From Pseudomonas tolaasii NCPPB 2192 (lineage in GTDB: Bacteria; Pseudomonadota; Gammaproteobacteria; Pseudomonadales; Pseudomonadaceae), in contig NZ_PHHD01000001.1 of assembly GCF_002813445.1 (NCBI RefSeq), positions 5,828,001 through 5,892,000 of the forward strand: a DNA stretch of 64,000 nucleotides, read 5' to 3'. The notes under the pieces were generated by a model. The model searched no databases. It worked only from the letters and a program-made list of their open reading frames with translations, and was not told the DNA's origin. This document shows positions 26,161-35,262 of the stretch, one piece after another. How positions within the stretch are numbered: the stretch's first letter is position 1; each line of letters starts with the position of its first letter. The position numbers and the translations under genes were made by a program.

Positions 26161-26186
26161 AAAGCAGAGGGCCTTCGTAGGCCCTG
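26161..26186 (-). terminator. Hairpin between thioredoxin-like and AI-2E genes
   Basis: On the minus strand AGGGCCT and AGGCCCT form a stem around ACGA, followed by CTGCTTTTCT. It is probably a moderate terminator for the thioredoxin-like gene. Confidence 0.55.
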
Positions 26187-26250
26187 TTGCTTAGTCCGCG
26201 GCGAAACCTGGGAGTGCCCTGGTTTATCGAACAAGCATAGACCGCCTCAA

Positions 26251-26814
26251 TCAAGGGCCGGACGCTTGTGCTTTGGCTTCGGCCAACAGCCTCTGAATGA
26301 CCTGCTCCTGGGCGTCATAACGGCCTTCGCCAAAATGGGTGTAACGCACCTGCCCCTGGGCATCGATCAGGTAGTGAGCGGGCCAGAACTGGTTGTCGAA
26401 ACTGCGCCAAATCGCGTAGTTGTTGTCGATCGCCACCGGGTAGGTAATGCCCAGCTTGCGCACCTGTTGCTGAACATTGCGAGTGACGTGTTCGTAGGCA
26501 TATTCCGGGGTGTGCACGCCGATGACCACCAACCCTTCCTGTTCATAGCGCTTGGCCCATTCCTTTACATAGGGCAACGCACGCTGGCAGTTGATGCAGT
26601 CGTAGGTCCAGAAATCCACCAACACCACTTTGCCCTTGAGGTCCTGTACGCCCAGTGGCGGCGAATTAAGCCAGCCCACCGCCCCTGCCAGTGAAGGCAT
26701 GGCGCCCTGGCGGGTCAGCGGCGCGTCGGCCTTGGTCTGCTGGCAGACCACCAGGGCGCACATCAGTGCAAGCATCAGAAGCAGGCTGGCGAGCAAAATC
26801 GTGAGGGGTCGCAT
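26251..26814 (-). CDS. Thioredoxin-like (DipZ C-terminal type) envelope protein
   Basis: This 187-residue protein has an N-terminal hydrophobic anchor/signal (about residues 4-24, LTILLASLLLMLALMCALVV) and a thioredoxin-fold domain. The active site FWTYDCINCQRALPYVKEW has CINC, the version found in the C-terminal domain of DipZ proteins, and a later NQFWPAHYLIDAQGQVRYTH carries the expected cis-proline region. It should work in the periplasm in thiol-disulfide exchange. The second half of DipZ (the DsbD/CcdA-like membrane part) is missing here, so its electron donor is encoded elsewhere. Confidence 0.82.
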   Translation of the reverse strand: MRPLTILLASLLLMLALMCALVVCQQTKADAPLTRQGAMPSLAGAVGWLNSPPLGVQDLKGKVVLVDFWTYDCINCQRALPYVKEWAKRYEQEGLVVIGVHTPEYAYEHVTRNVQQQVRKLGITYPVAIDNNYAIWRSFDNQFWPAHYLIDAQGQVRYTHFGEGRYDAQEQVIQRLLAEAKAQASGP

Positions 26815-26987
26815 GGGGGTTACCTTGTGGGTTTCGCAGAGCCGCTATTGGAACCGCCTGAGGTATCTCGCCTGTGTCGACCAGCCGCTGGCGATACACA
26901 GCGATACAAAATCGGCAAAAGACGATCTGGATCAATAAACCCCGCCGCACACCCGGCTACCCTCGCGACCTTTTGCGACCAGAGCCC

Positions 26988-28301
26988 ATGCCTCCCATCC
27001 TCGCCCCCGAATTGCTCGCCCCCGCCGGCACCCTGAAAAACATGCGCTACGCCTTCGCTTACGGCGCCGATGCGGTCTACGCCGGCCAGCCGCGCTACAG
27101 CCTGCGGGTACGCAACAACGAGTTCGACCACCCCAACCTGGCGCTCGGCATCCACGAAGCCCACGCCCAGGGCAAGCGCTTCTACGTAGTGGTGAACATC
27201 GCCCCGCACAACGCCAAGTTGAAAACCTTCCTCAAGGACTTGGCGCCCGTGATCGCCATGGGCCCGGACGCGCTGATCATGTCCGACCCGGGCCTGATCA
27301 TGCTGGTGCGTCGCCACTTCCCACAGATGCCGATTCACTTGTCGGTGCAAGCCAACACGGTGAACTGGGCCAGTGTGGAGTTCTGGCAGCAGCAAGGGAT
27401 CTGCCGGGTGATTTTGTCGCGGGAATTGTCACTGGAAGAGATCGGCGAAATCCGCGAGCAAGCCCCGGCCATGGAACTGGAAGTGTTTGTGCACGGCGCC
27501 CTGTGCATGGCGTATTCGGGGCGCTGCCTGCTCTCGGGCTATATGAACAAGCGCGACGCCAACCAGGGCACGTGCACCAACGCGTGCCGCTGGAAGTACC
27601 AGGCCACGCCTGCGGTGGAAAACGCCAGCGGCGATATCGTCCAGCACGTTCAACCCACCCTGGGCATCGGCGCGCCCACCGATCAGGTGTTTCTGCTGCA
27701 GGAAGCCAACCGCCCCGACGAACACCTGCCCGCCTTCGAAGACGAGCACGGCACCTACATCATGAACGCCAAGGACCTGCGCGCCGTGCAACACGTCGAG
27801 CGCCTGACCCGCCTGGGCGTGCATTCGCTGAAGATCGAAGGCCGCACCAAATCCCACTTCTATTGCGCGCGTACCACCCAGGTTTATCGCCAGGCCATTG
27901 ATGACGCCGTGGCCGGCCGCGCGTTTGACCGCAACCTGATGACCGACCTCGAATCCCTGGCGCAACGCGGCTACACCGAAGGTTTCCTGCGCCGCCACGT
28001 GCACGACGAGTACCAGAACTATCAGAACGGCAGCTCAGTGTCCGAGCGTCAGCAGTTTGTCGGGGAGTTGACCGGCGAGCGTCGGGGTGAGTTAGCCGAG
28101 GTCAAGGTGAAAAACCGCTTTGCCGTGGGCGATCATCTGGAGTTGATGACCCCCGGCGGCAACTTTCACTTTGACTTGAACACGCTGCAAAACACCAAAC
28201 ACCAGGCTATCGAGGTGGCACCGGGAGACGGGCACACCGTGTATGTGCCGCTCCCGGCCACGATGGACCTGCGCTTTGGCTTACTGATGCGCGACCTTTA
28301 A
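26988..28301 (+). CDS. trhP: tRNA hydroxylation protein TrhP / peptidase U32 family
   Basis: This 437-residue protein matches the U32 family member YegQ (TrhP), which acts in prephenate-dependent hydroxylation of wobble uridine (ho5U, then cmo5U) in tRNA. Visible features are LLAPAGTLKNMRYAFAYGAD at the N-terminus, LSVQANTVNW, the U32 signature EVFVHGALCMAYSGRCLLSG, and the cysteines in GTCTNACRW that would bind an iron-sulfur cluster. ATG 26988 is chosen because upstream in-frame codons are basic and non-conserved. Its stop overlaps the stop of the convergent aminotransferase gene by 4 bp. Confidence 0.88.
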   Translation: MPPILAPELLAPAGTLKNMRYAFAYGADAVYAGQPRYSLRVRNNEFDHPNLALGIHEAHAQGKRFYVVVNIAPHNAKLKTFLKDLAPVIAMGPDALIMSDPGLIMLVRRHFPQMPIHLSVQANTVNWASVEFWQQQGICRVILSRELSLEEIGEIREQAPAMELEVFVHGALCMAYSGRCLLSGYMNKRDANQGTCTNACRWKYQATPAVENASGDIVQHVQPTLGIGAPTDQVFLLQEANRPDEHLPAFEDEHGTYIMNAKDLRAVQHVERLTRLGVHSLKIEGRTKSHFYCARTTQVYRQAIDDAVAGRAFDRNLMTDLESLAQRGYTEGFLRRHVHDEYQNYQNGSSVSERQQFVGELTGERRGELAEVKVKNRFAVGDHLELMTPGGNFHFDLNTLQNTKHQAIEVAPGDGHTVYVPLPATMDLRFGLLMRDL

Positions 28302-29506
28302 CGGGTCGCCGCGCAGAACTGCCGGATCGCCTCACAGGCCTGCAGCAACGAATCGTCATCCAGGGCATAGGCAATGCGCAGGTACGGCGCCAATCCGAAG
28401 GCGCTGCCGTGCACCACGGCCACATTGGCCTCGTCGAGCAGGGCGAGTGCCACGTCTTCGTCGGTTTGCAGCAGTTTGCCCGCCGGCGTGGTGCGCCCCA
28501 GCAAGCCGGCGCAGCAAGCGAAGGCGTAGAACGCACCGGACGGGTTCATGCATGCCAGCCCCGGCGTGGCGTTGAGGAACGACACCACCAAGTCACGGCG
28601 CTTTTCAAACACCGCCCGCGACGCGTGCACAAAGTCCTGCGGCCCGGTCAGCGCGGCCATGGCCGCCTGCTGGGAAATAGCGCTGGCCCCCGAGGTCTGT
28701 TGGCCCTGGAGTTTTTCCATGGCTTCCAGCAACCAGCGCGGCCCGGTGGCAAAACCGATGCGCCAGCCGGTCATGGCGTAGGCCTTGGACACGCCGTTCA
28801 TGGTCAGTACGCGCGGCACCAGGCGCGGCTCGACTTGCGCCAGCGTGTGAAAGGTTTGGCCGTCGAACAGCAAGTGTTCGTAAATGTCGTCCGCCAGCAC
28901 CAGCACATGGGGATGGTCGAGCAGCACGTCCGCCAACCCGCGCAGCTCCTGCTGGCTATACACGGCGCCCGTGGGGTTGGACGGCGAATTGAGGATGACC
29001 CAACGGGTAGTCGGCTTGATTGCCTTGGCGAGCGCCGCCGGCGTCAGCTTGAAACCGTCCTCGGCGCTGCAGGCCACGATGTTCGAGGTGCCGCCGCACA
29101 GCTCGACCATTTCCGGGTAGCTGACCCAGTACGGCGCGGGCACGATGACTTCATCGCCTTCGTTCAGGGTGGCGGCCAGCGCGTTATAGATCACATGTTT
29201 GCCGCCGCTACTGACAATGGTGTCCTGCCAGGTCACGTCGAGGCCGTTTTCCCGGCGGAATTTCTCCGCCACGGCTTCCCTCAGGGCCCGCACGCCGGCC
29301 ACCTGGGTATACCGCGTGTGGCCGTTGCGGATCGCGTCGATACCGGCCTGGCGAATGTGCTCCGGGGTGTCGAAATCCGGCTCGCCGGCACACAGCGAGA
29401 TGATTTTCGCACCCTGGGCACGGCGCTCGGCCACGCGGTCGATGATGCGGTAAGTGGCCGAAGGCTGAGCCTGGGCCAGGCGTTTGTTGAGGCGTTGAAG
29501 GTTCAC
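28298..29506 (-). CDS. Class I PLP-dependent aminotransferase
   Basis: The protein has 402 residues and a fold-type I aminotransferase layout: GEPDFDTPEHIRQAG, NSPSNPTGAVYS, DDIYEHLLFDG, and GVSKAYAMTGWRIGF with the PLP lysine. It is close to the aspartate/aromatic aminotransferases of the AspB type. It is the last gene of the long minus-strand catabolic cluster and starts inside the stop of an RraA-like aldolase gene (4-bp overlap), so it is translationally coupled to it. The likely role is transamination of an intermediate of the pathway, perhaps yielding the 2-oxoacid that the aldolases cleave; the substrate is unknown. Confidence 0.85.
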   Translation of the reverse strand: MNLQRLNKRLAQAQPSATYRIIDRVAERRAQGAKIISLCAGEPDFDTPEHIRQAGIDAIRNGHTRYTQVAGVRALREAVAEKFRRENGLDVTWQDTIVSSGGKHVIYNALAATLNEGDEVIVPAPYWVSYPEMVELCGGTSNIVACSAEDGFKLTPAALAKAIKPTTRWVILNSPSNPTGAVYSQQELRGLADVLLDHPHVLVLADDIYEHLLFDGQTFHTLAQVEPRLVPRVLTMNGVSKAYAMTGWRIGFATGPRWLLEAMEKLQGQQTSGASAISQQAAMAALTGPQDFVHASRAVFEKRRDLVVSFLNATPGLACMNPSGAFYAFACCAGLLGRTTPAGKLLQTDEDVALALLDEANVAVVHGSAFGLAPYLRIAYALDDDSLLQACEAIRQFCAATR

Positions 29507-30168
29507 GAGCCTTTCCTTTGCAACGTGTGGTAACCCAGGGATTCGCGAGCCTGCTTTAAGGTCTTGCCCGCCTCGAGCTGGGCACGGATCTGCGATTCCA
29601 CATCTTCAATCTGGCGCGCGACACGCGCTACCTCAGCGGCGCGGGCACGGGGCACCACCAGCACGCCGTTGGCGTCGGCCACCACGATATCCCGCGAACA
29701 CACGCGAACCTCGCCTATCGCCACCGGCTGGTTCACCGCGAGCACTTCCACCCGGTCCTTGCCGGTGCGCATGTAACGGCCACGGGTGAACATCGGGTAA
29801 CCGTCGCCCAGCGCCTTGCTGACGTCGCGGCACACGCCGTCGATCACGGTGGCGGCGATGCCGCGCACGCCGGCGTACTGGGTCATGATGTCGCCCCACA
29901 CGGTGCAGTCGGTGCGACCGGCGTTGGCGATCACCACCACGTCCCCCGGCAGCACGTCTTCGATAAAGTCGCCCACCGAACCCGGCGGGGTGTTGGCGGG
30001 CACGTATTGCACGGTGAAGGCCGGGCCAACCACCGTGCCCCGGTAGTTATCCAGCGGCGCGATGCCCAGGCACTGGCCGGGAATGCCCAGCTTGTCCATG
30101 GCGTCGGAAACGCCGGGGGTGTCCAGGCCTTCAAACAGGGCGACGATTTGCTGATCTTCAGGGTTCAT
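29503..30168 (-). CDS. RraA-like aldolase/decarboxylase, paralogue 1
   Basis: This 221-residue protein belongs to the RraA/class II pyruvate aldolase family, which includes 4-hydroxy-4-methyl-2-oxoglutarate/CHA aldolase and oxaloacetate decarboxylase. The motifs are TPGVSDAMDKLGIPG, GGVRGI-like GVRGIAATVIDG, and CRD with the catalytic Arg-Asp (VIDGVCRDVSKA), followed by VVADANGVLVVPR. The Arg-Asp pair indicates an enzyme rather than the RNase E inhibitor. It starts inside the stop of the second paralogue (4-bp overlap) and overlaps the aminotransferase start, so three genes are coupled. Confidence 0.82.
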   Translation of the reverse strand: MNPEDQQIVALFEGLDTPGVSDAMDKLGIPGQCLGIAPLDNYRGTVVGPAFTVQYVPANTPPGSVGDFIEDVLPGDVVVIANAGRTDCTVWGDIMTQYAGVRGIAATVIDGVCRDVSKALGDGYPMFTRGRYMRTGKDRVEVLAVNQPVAIGEVRVCSRDIVVADANGVLVVPRARAAEVARVARQIEDVESQIRAQLEAGKTLKQARESLGYHTLQRKGS

Positions 30169-30833
30169 CGGGCAGTCTCCACGCGGATGGCTTCAAATTG
30201 GCTGTCATGCATCACATCGGCGACCGAGCGGCCGCTGCGCACGGCATCGACCATGCCAGCTTCACGGGCAGCGATGCGCTCGCTCAGGTCGAGTACCTGT
30301 TCGATCACGGCGGCGGGAATGAACACGCTGCCGCAACGGTCGGCGATCACGTAGTCGTCTTCGGACACGGCGACTCCGCCGACGTTGATGGTCACGCCGG
30401 AGTCCACCTGCACCACGCGGTTGCGCGCGCTGATCATGGTCACGCCACGGCCGTACACCGGGTAACCGATGGAGGCGCTGCCGTCGATGTCGCGGCTGAA
30501 GCCGTCGATCACCGAACCACGAATCTGCTTGGCCACGGCGGCATTGGCGATGATGTCGCCCCAGCACGAAATGCCTTCAATACCACCGGCGATCACCAGC
30601 ACACGGTCGTCGGTGGTGATGGCGTCGATCACCGGGGAAATCAGGTGCACGCCGGGGGCGGCATCGGTTTTGGGTGCCAGCTTCACCGTGCTGGCGCGGC
30701 CCACCACTTTCGGGCAATCCCACAACGGACGAATACCCACGACGGCGCCCGGCAATTGCAGAAAGTCCAGCGCATCGGAAACGGTGTTGGTATCAAGTTC
30801 AGCCAGGCGCTGAAGCGGGTCGGCAAGTGGCAT
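30165..30833 (-). CDS. RraA-like aldolase/decarboxylase, paralogue 2
   Basis: This 222-residue protein is from the same family as its neighbour but clearly diverged. It shows NTVSDALDFLQLPGAVVGIR, RGSVIDGFSRDIDG with the conserved Arg-Asp, and VIADRCGSVFIPAAV. Differences around GIRPLWDCPK suggest a different substrate or formation of a heteromeric enzyme with paralogue 1, since family members are trimers or hexamers. Its stop overlaps the start of paralogue 1. It follows the GntR gene by 93 bp, which is long enough to hold an internal promoter. Confidence 0.82.
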   Translation of the reverse strand: MPLADPLQRLAELDTNTVSDALDFLQLPGAVVGIRPLWDCPKVVGRASTVKLAPKTDAAPGVHLISPVIDAITTDDRVLVIAGGIEGISCWGDIIANAAVAKQIRGSVIDGFSRDIDGSASIGYPVYGRGVTMISARNRVVQVDSGVTINVGGVAVSEDDYVIADRCGSVFIPAAVIEQVLDLSERIAAREAGMVDAVRSGRSVADVMHDSQFEAIRVETAR

Positions 30834-30926
30834 TGAGGTGAGCCCCTGTTGTGGTTGGGGCTCAAGTCTTACCGACGAGGTGTGCCAGGTATATTCGTAT
30901 TAACGTAAGGCCAACATACGCTCAAC

Positions 30927-31679
30927 CTATGGTTTGACGGCTGCTTTGGCGCGGCGCGGCTTGAGGTGTTTCAGGCGCCCGTCGGCTGCCAATGGCGAGG
31001 CATCTTCGGTCATCAGGCCTTGCAGGTGGTCATTGAGCTTGGCGCCTTCGCTGAGGTTGTGCGTCTCGGACAAGGCCCCCGCCGTCTCGGCATCACCGGC
31101 CAGAATCGCGTCCACAAACGGCCGGTGCTGCTCAATGATGGCCTCGGCGTCGTGAATCAACGAATCGCTGGAACGGATATACAGGCGAATCTGGCGCTCG
31201 ATGAATTCGTACTGGGACAACAGGCGGCTATGGTCCGCCAGGGTGATGATCGTCTTGTGCAGCGCGAAGTCGGCTTCGGCGATGGCCTCGGCCTTGCCGG
31301 CGTGGCAAGCCTCGACCAGCGCCTGGTAATGCTGACTCAGCAAGGCGCGCTTGGCGTCGTCCATCCCCGCCGCCACCAGTTGTGCGGCCAGGCGCTCCAC
31401 GCTGGAGCGCAGGGTGTAGAGCTCCCACACATCCTTGGGCGTGAGGGAAATCACGGTCCAGCCGGTGTAAGGGATCAGCGTGGTCAGGCCTTCCTTTTCC
31501 AGCTGATGCAGGGCCGAGCGCACGGTGGCGCGGGACAGGCCCATCTCCTGGGCGAGTTGCACTTCGGTGACCCGCGCCCCCGGCAGAATCGTGCCCGACA
31601 TGATGGACTCGCGCAGCACTTCGGCCGCTTGCATTTCCGCAGACAGTTTCACGACCTTGGGGACTTTTAATAGGCTCAC
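30927..31679 (-). CDS. GntR/FadR (FCD) family transcriptional regulator
   Basis: The protein has about 250 residues: an N-terminal winged helix (LRESIMSGTILPGARVTEVQ, LAQEMGLSRATVRSALHQLE) and a C-terminal all-helical FCD ligand domain (ELYTLRSSVERLAAQLV, DFALHKTIITLADH with metal-site His residues, IIEQHRPFVDAILAGD). It should repress the surrounding catabolic genes until the pathway substrate or an intermediate binds. Palindromic candidate sites lie upstream of itself (31728) and in the divergent promoter at 41.4 kb. The start is uncertain: GTG 31679 gives SLLKVPKVVKLSAEM; an upstream frame extends into untypical sequence. Confidence 0.85.
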   Translation of the reverse strand: MSLLKVPKVVKLSAEMQAAEVLRESIMSGTILPGARVTEVQLAQEMGLSRATVRSALHQLEKEGLTTLIPYTGWTVISLTPKDVWELYTLRSSVERLAAQLVAAGMDDAKRALLSQHYQALVEACHAGKAEAIAEADFALHKTIITLADHSRLLSQYEFIERQIRLYIRSSDSLIHDAEAIIEQHRPFVDAILAGDAETAGALSETHNLSEGAKLNDHLQGLMTEDASPLAADGRLKHLKPRRAKAAVKP

Positions 31680-31727
31680 GGCGATGCTCGACTCATTTTC
31701 GTGCAGGCACTCTAGCAAACGCACAAG

Positions 31728-31739
31728 ATTGTCGCCAAT
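31728..31739. promoter_or_regulatory. Candidate GntR operator upstream of the regulator gene
   Basis: ATTGTCGCCAAT differs by one base from the perfect palindrome ATTGTCGACAAT present in the divergent promoter at 41446-41459. It sits 49 bp upstream of the GTG start, in the gap after the aldehyde dehydrogenase gene, so it fits autoregulation. Confidence 0.5.
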
Positions 31740-31759
31740 TATTAAAAGCCCCCGCCCGA

Positions 31760-33277
31760 TCAGCTGACACCGCGCAGCGAGCGCACCCAAACCGTCTTGG
31801 TTTGCACATATTGCTGCAGGGCTTCGACGCCCTTGTCCCGCGACAGCGAACCCGAGCGTTTATAGCCACCAAACGGCGTCTTGACGTCACCCTCGGTGAA
31901 GCCGTTGATGCCCACCACGCCGCACGGCAACTGCCGCGCAAAGTGAAGCGCACGGTCGATATCACGGGTGAACACGGTGGCATGCAGGCCGAACTCGGTG
32001 TCACGCGCCACCTGCAAGGCCTGCTCGTCGTCCTGCACGGTGATCACGCCCAGCACCGGCCCGAAGATTTCCTCGGTGGCGATGACCATGCCCGGCTTCA
32101 CCTCATCAAACACCACCGGGTCGACGTAGAAGCCCGGCAAATCCAGCGCGCGGTTGCCCGCCACCAAGCGTGCGCCCTCCTCCAGGCCCCGGTTGATATA
32201 GCGTTGCACCCGCTCGCGCTGTTTGGCCGAGACCAGCGGGCCGATTTCGGTTTCCGGGTCCAGCGGGTCGCCGACTTTCAGCGCCGCCACATTGACCAGC
32301 ACCTTTTCCAAGTATTCGTCCTTGCGGCTGGCATGGACGATCTGGCGCATGTTCGCCGTGCAGTTTTGTCCGCCGTTCCAGAACGCCGCGTTGACCGCAT
32401 TGGCGATCAGGTCGTCGGTCAGCGGCGCGTCATCGAGAATGATGAACGGGCTCTTGCCACCCAGTTCCAGGCCGACCGGCTTGAGGTTGCTGTGGGCCGC
32501 GTATTCCAGCAGCAGCGCACCGACCGGGCCGGAACCGGTGAAGGTAATTGCATCGATGCCCGGGTGCAGGCCCATGGCTTGGCCGACTTCATGACCATCG
32601 CCCGGCACCACGTTGAGCACACCGTCGGGCAGGCCGGCGATGGACGCCAGTTCCGCCAGCCGTAGCGCGGTCAACGAGGTCAGCTCGGCGGGTTTGAGCA
32701 CCACGCTGCAGCCGGCCGCCAGCGCCGGGGCGAGTTTCCAGGCAGTCATCAACAGCGGGAAGTTCCACGGCACAATTGCGCCGACCACGCCGATAGGTTC
32801 CTGCAGCACAAACGCGGTGACGTCTTCGCCGGTGGGCGCGACCTTGCCGAAGGTCTTGTCAATCAGCTCGGCGTACCACTGGAAGAAATTCGGCACTTCG
32901 GTGCCGATTTCATGCAGGCAATCCTTGATCGGCTTGCCGCTGTCCAGGGACTCCATCACCGCCAGTTCCGTCGCGTTCACGCGGATCAGTTGCGCCAGCG
33001 CCAACAGCACGTCCTTGCGGTATTCCGGCTTGGAGCGCGACCACACCCCGGAATCAAACGCCGCCCGCGCCGCCACCACCGCCTGGTCCACATGCCCTGC
33101 CCCACCGAACGCCACGGTGCCGAACACCTGGGCCGTGGCCGGGTTGGTGTTCTGGTAAGTACCGTCAGGCTTGCCGTCGACAAAACGCCCGTTGATATAG
33201 GGCCGGTCGGGCAGCACCAGGGTGTCGGCGACACGCTGGTAATAGGAAGCGCCCACGTAGTTTTTCATTGCGAACAT
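31760..33277 (-). CDS. NAD(P)-dependent aldehyde dehydrogenase (PuuC-like)
   Basis: This 505-residue aldehyde dehydrogenase has the usual layout: VGAIVPWNFPLLMTAWKLAP, the nucleotide loop FTGSGPVGALLL, the general-base Glu in LELGGKSPFIIL, and the catalytic Cys in NGGQNCTANMR. Closest in style to gamma-glutamyl-gamma-aminobutyraldehyde/betaine-aldehyde enzymes. It presumably oxidises the aldehyde made by the FAD oxidase encoded upstream in the cluster. Start ATG 33277 or 33268 (MKNYVGASYY); the latter has AGGA about 9 bp upstream. It follows the permease gene by 15 bp. Confidence 0.88.
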   Translation of the reverse strand: MFAMKNYVGASYYQRVADTLVLPDRPYINGRFVDGKPDGTYQNTNPATAQVFGTVAFGGAGHVDQAVVAARAAFDSGVWSRSKPEYRKDVLLALAQLIRVNATELAVMESLDSGKPIKDCLHEIGTEVPNFFQWYAELIDKTFGKVAPTGEDVTAFVLQEPIGVVGAIVPWNFPLLMTAWKLAPALAAGCSVVLKPAELTSLTALRLAELASIAGLPDGVLNVVPGDGHEVGQAMGLHPGIDAITFTGSGPVGALLLEYAAHSNLKPVGLELGGKSPFIILDDAPLTDDLIANAVNAAFWNGGQNCTANMRQIVHASRKDEYLEKVLVNVAALKVGDPLDPETEIGPLVSAKQRERVQRYINRGLEEGARLVAGNRALDLPGFYVDPVVFDEVKPGMVIATEEIFGPVLGVITVQDDEQALQVARDTEFGLHATVFTRDIDRALHFARQLPCGVVGINGFTEGDVKTPFGGYKRSGSLSRDKGVEALQQYVQTKTVWVRSLRGVS

Positions 33278-33292
33278 CCTGTGAAGTTGAGG

Positions 33293-34084
33293 TTAAACGC
33301 TAAGCAACCGGCGCTGACGGCGGCGGCGCAGCAGCACCACGCTCAAGCCGATCAGCACGGTGCCGGCGATGAACAGAAACGCAGCCGCGGCAATTTCCGG
33401 GCTGATGTTTTCGCGGATGCTGGAAAACATCTGCAACGCCAGGGTGCGCTGGCCGGGGCCGGCGACGAAGAGCGTCAGCACCACTTCATCCAGCGACGTG
33501 GCAAAGGCCAATACCGCACCGGACAGAATCCCCGGCAGCGCCAGCGGCAAGGTGGTGGTGCGCAACACCGTCAACGGGCTCGCGCCGAGGCTGGCGGCGG
33601 CGAGTTCCAGCTTGGGGTTGATTCCGGCCAGCGCGCCGGACACGCTGATCACCACAAACGGCACCGCCAGCACTGTGTGCGCCACGATTACGCCGCTGTA
33701 ACTGTTGGTCAGCCCGAGGGTTTGCAGGAACATCTGCATGCCCACGCCCAGCACCACGGCGGGCACCACCATCGGCAACAGGAACAGCGAGTTGACCACG
33801 CCGCGAAACGGCACGCCCTTGCGCCGCAACCCCAGGGCCGCCAACGTGCCCAGGCAGGTAGCCAGGGAGGTCGCGCCCACGGCCATGATCAGGCTGTTGA
33901 TGATCGACAATTGCCAGGCCTGCGCCGTGAACAGCCGCTCGAACCAGCGCAGCGAGAAAGACGGAATCGGGTACACCAGAAACGAACTCGAGGTGAACGC
34001 CAGCGGCAATACGGCCAGCAGCGGTGCCAGCAGGAACACCACCATGCAGGCGCCGAACATGGCCAGCAACGGGTTGGTTTTCAT
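33293..34084 (-). CDS. ABC transporter permease (PotC-like)
   Basis: This 263-residue inner-membrane subunit has six hydrophobic helices and the binding-protein-dependent permease loop ELAAASLGASPLTVLRTTTLP (EAA motif), which docks on the ATPase. It is similar to PotC/PotI of spermidine/putrescine importers. Its ATG overlaps the stop of the partner permease by 4 bp. Together with the next three genes it forms one importer of the polyamine/opine-type class. Confidence 0.85.
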   Translation of the reverse strand: MKTNPLLAMFGACMVVFLLAPLLAVLPLAFTSSSFLVYPIPSFSLRWFERLFTAQAWQLSIINSLIMAVGATSLATCLGTLAALGLRRKGVPFRGVVNSLFLLPMVVPAVVLGVGMQMFLQTLGLTNSYSGVIVAHTVLAVPFVVISVSGALAGINPKLELAAASLGASPLTVLRTTTLPLALPGILSGAVLAFATSLDEVVLTLFVAGPGQRTLALQMFSSIRENISPEIAAAAFLFIAGTVLIGLSVVLLRRRRQRRLLSV

Positions 34085-35262
34085 TCGTCCGCTCCCTGTT
34101 CACGGGTGGAAAGGCGCCTGTACACGGTGTACAGCACCAGCGTAATCACCAGCAGCACCAGGCCCAGCGCGCTGGCCATGCCCCAGTTGGCGGCACCGGT
34201 GGCGTAGAAGGCGATCACCGAGCTGATCATCTGGTCTTTCGGCCCGCCGATCAGCGCCGGGGTGATGTAGTAGCCCACGGCCGACATGAACACCAGCAAC
34301 ACGCCGGAGGTAACCCCCCGTGTGCTCAGCGGCAGCGTCACTTCAATGAACGCGCGCCACGGTTTGGCGCCCAACGACCCGGCGGCCGGCATCAGGTTGC
34401 GCGGGATACCTAGCAACACGCTGTAGATCGGCAGCACCATCAGCGGCAGCAGCACATGGGTCATGGCGATGATCACGCCAGTACGGTTGAACACCAGAGC
34501 CAGTGGGTGATCGGTGATGTGCAGCCACATCAGCACGCGGTTCACGATGCCGTTGTCCTGCAACACGATGAACCACGCCGTGGTGCGCACCAGCAGCGAG
34601 GTCCATAGCGGCAGCAACACAGCGCCGAGCAACACGGTGCGCCGCCAGCCGCTGACGCTCGCCAGCAGCGCCGCGTAGGGGTAACCCAACAACAGGCACA
34701 GTGCGGTGATGGTCGCGGTCATGCCAAAGGTGCGCAGCATCAAGGTGCGGTTGGCCGAGGCGTCGCCTGGCATATCGACGATGGCGCCGAGGCTGTCGCG
34801 CTGCAGGTCCACCGCCGCCAGCAGGAAGCGGTCGGTCACCGGCGCCAGCGCATCGCGGATGGTCTGCCAATAACGCAACTCAGCCCAGCGCTTGTCGACG
34901 CCTACCAGGTCCACCGGGCCGTCGGTGGCCTGGATGGCGGCTTGGGTCTTGCTGATCAGGGTGCGAAACCCGGGATAGGCGCTGTTGAGCCGGCGCACCA
35001 TTTCGCCGATGTGCTGCTGGTCGTCGACATTACGGATATCACTGACAAACGCCTGCTCGATGGCCGGGCCCGGCAGCGACTGGCCGTCCCAATGCGCTGC
35101 AGCTGCCTGGGTCAGCGGCAACACATTGAGCACGGATTTGTCCGAGACCGCCTGTTGCATCACGGTGCCCAGCGGCCACAGGAAAAACGCCAGCATAAAT
35201 AGAAACAGCGGCAGCACCAGCAGGATCGCCGAGCGCCGTTTGGCCACGGTCAGCGTGCTCAT
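34081..35262 (-). CDS. ABC transporter permease with periplasmic insertion (PotB-like)
   Basis: This 393-residue partner permease is longer than PotB (about 280). The extra length is a hydrophilic region of roughly 130 residues between the first helix (LLVLPLFLFMLAFFLWPLGT) and the helix near 175 (ATITALCLLLGYPYAALLAS), probably a periplasmic domain as in some opine/spermidine-type permeases. The EAA loop MPAAGSLGAKPWRAFIEVTLP is present. The gene overlaps both neighbours by 4 bp, indicating coupled translation with the ATPase and the second permease. Confidence 0.83.
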   Translation of the reverse strand: MSTLTVAKRRSAILLVLPLFLFMLAFFLWPLGTVMQQAVSDKSVLNVLPLTQAAAAHWDGQSLPGPAIEQAFVSDIRNVDDQQHIGEMVRRLNSAYPGFRTLISKTQAAIQATDGPVDLVGVDKRWAELRYWQTIRDALAPVTDRFLLAAVDLQRDSLGAIVDMPGDASANRTLMLRTFGMTATITALCLLLGYPYAALLASVSGWRRTVLLGAVLLPLWTSLLVRTTAWFIVLQDNGIVNRVLMWLHITDHPLALVFNRTGVIIAMTHVLLPLMVLPIYSVLLGIPRNLMPAAGSLGAKPWRAFIEVTLPLSTRGVTSGVLLVFMSAVGYYITPALIGGPKDQMISSVIAFYATGAANWGMASALGLVLLVITLVLYTVYRRLSTREQGADE

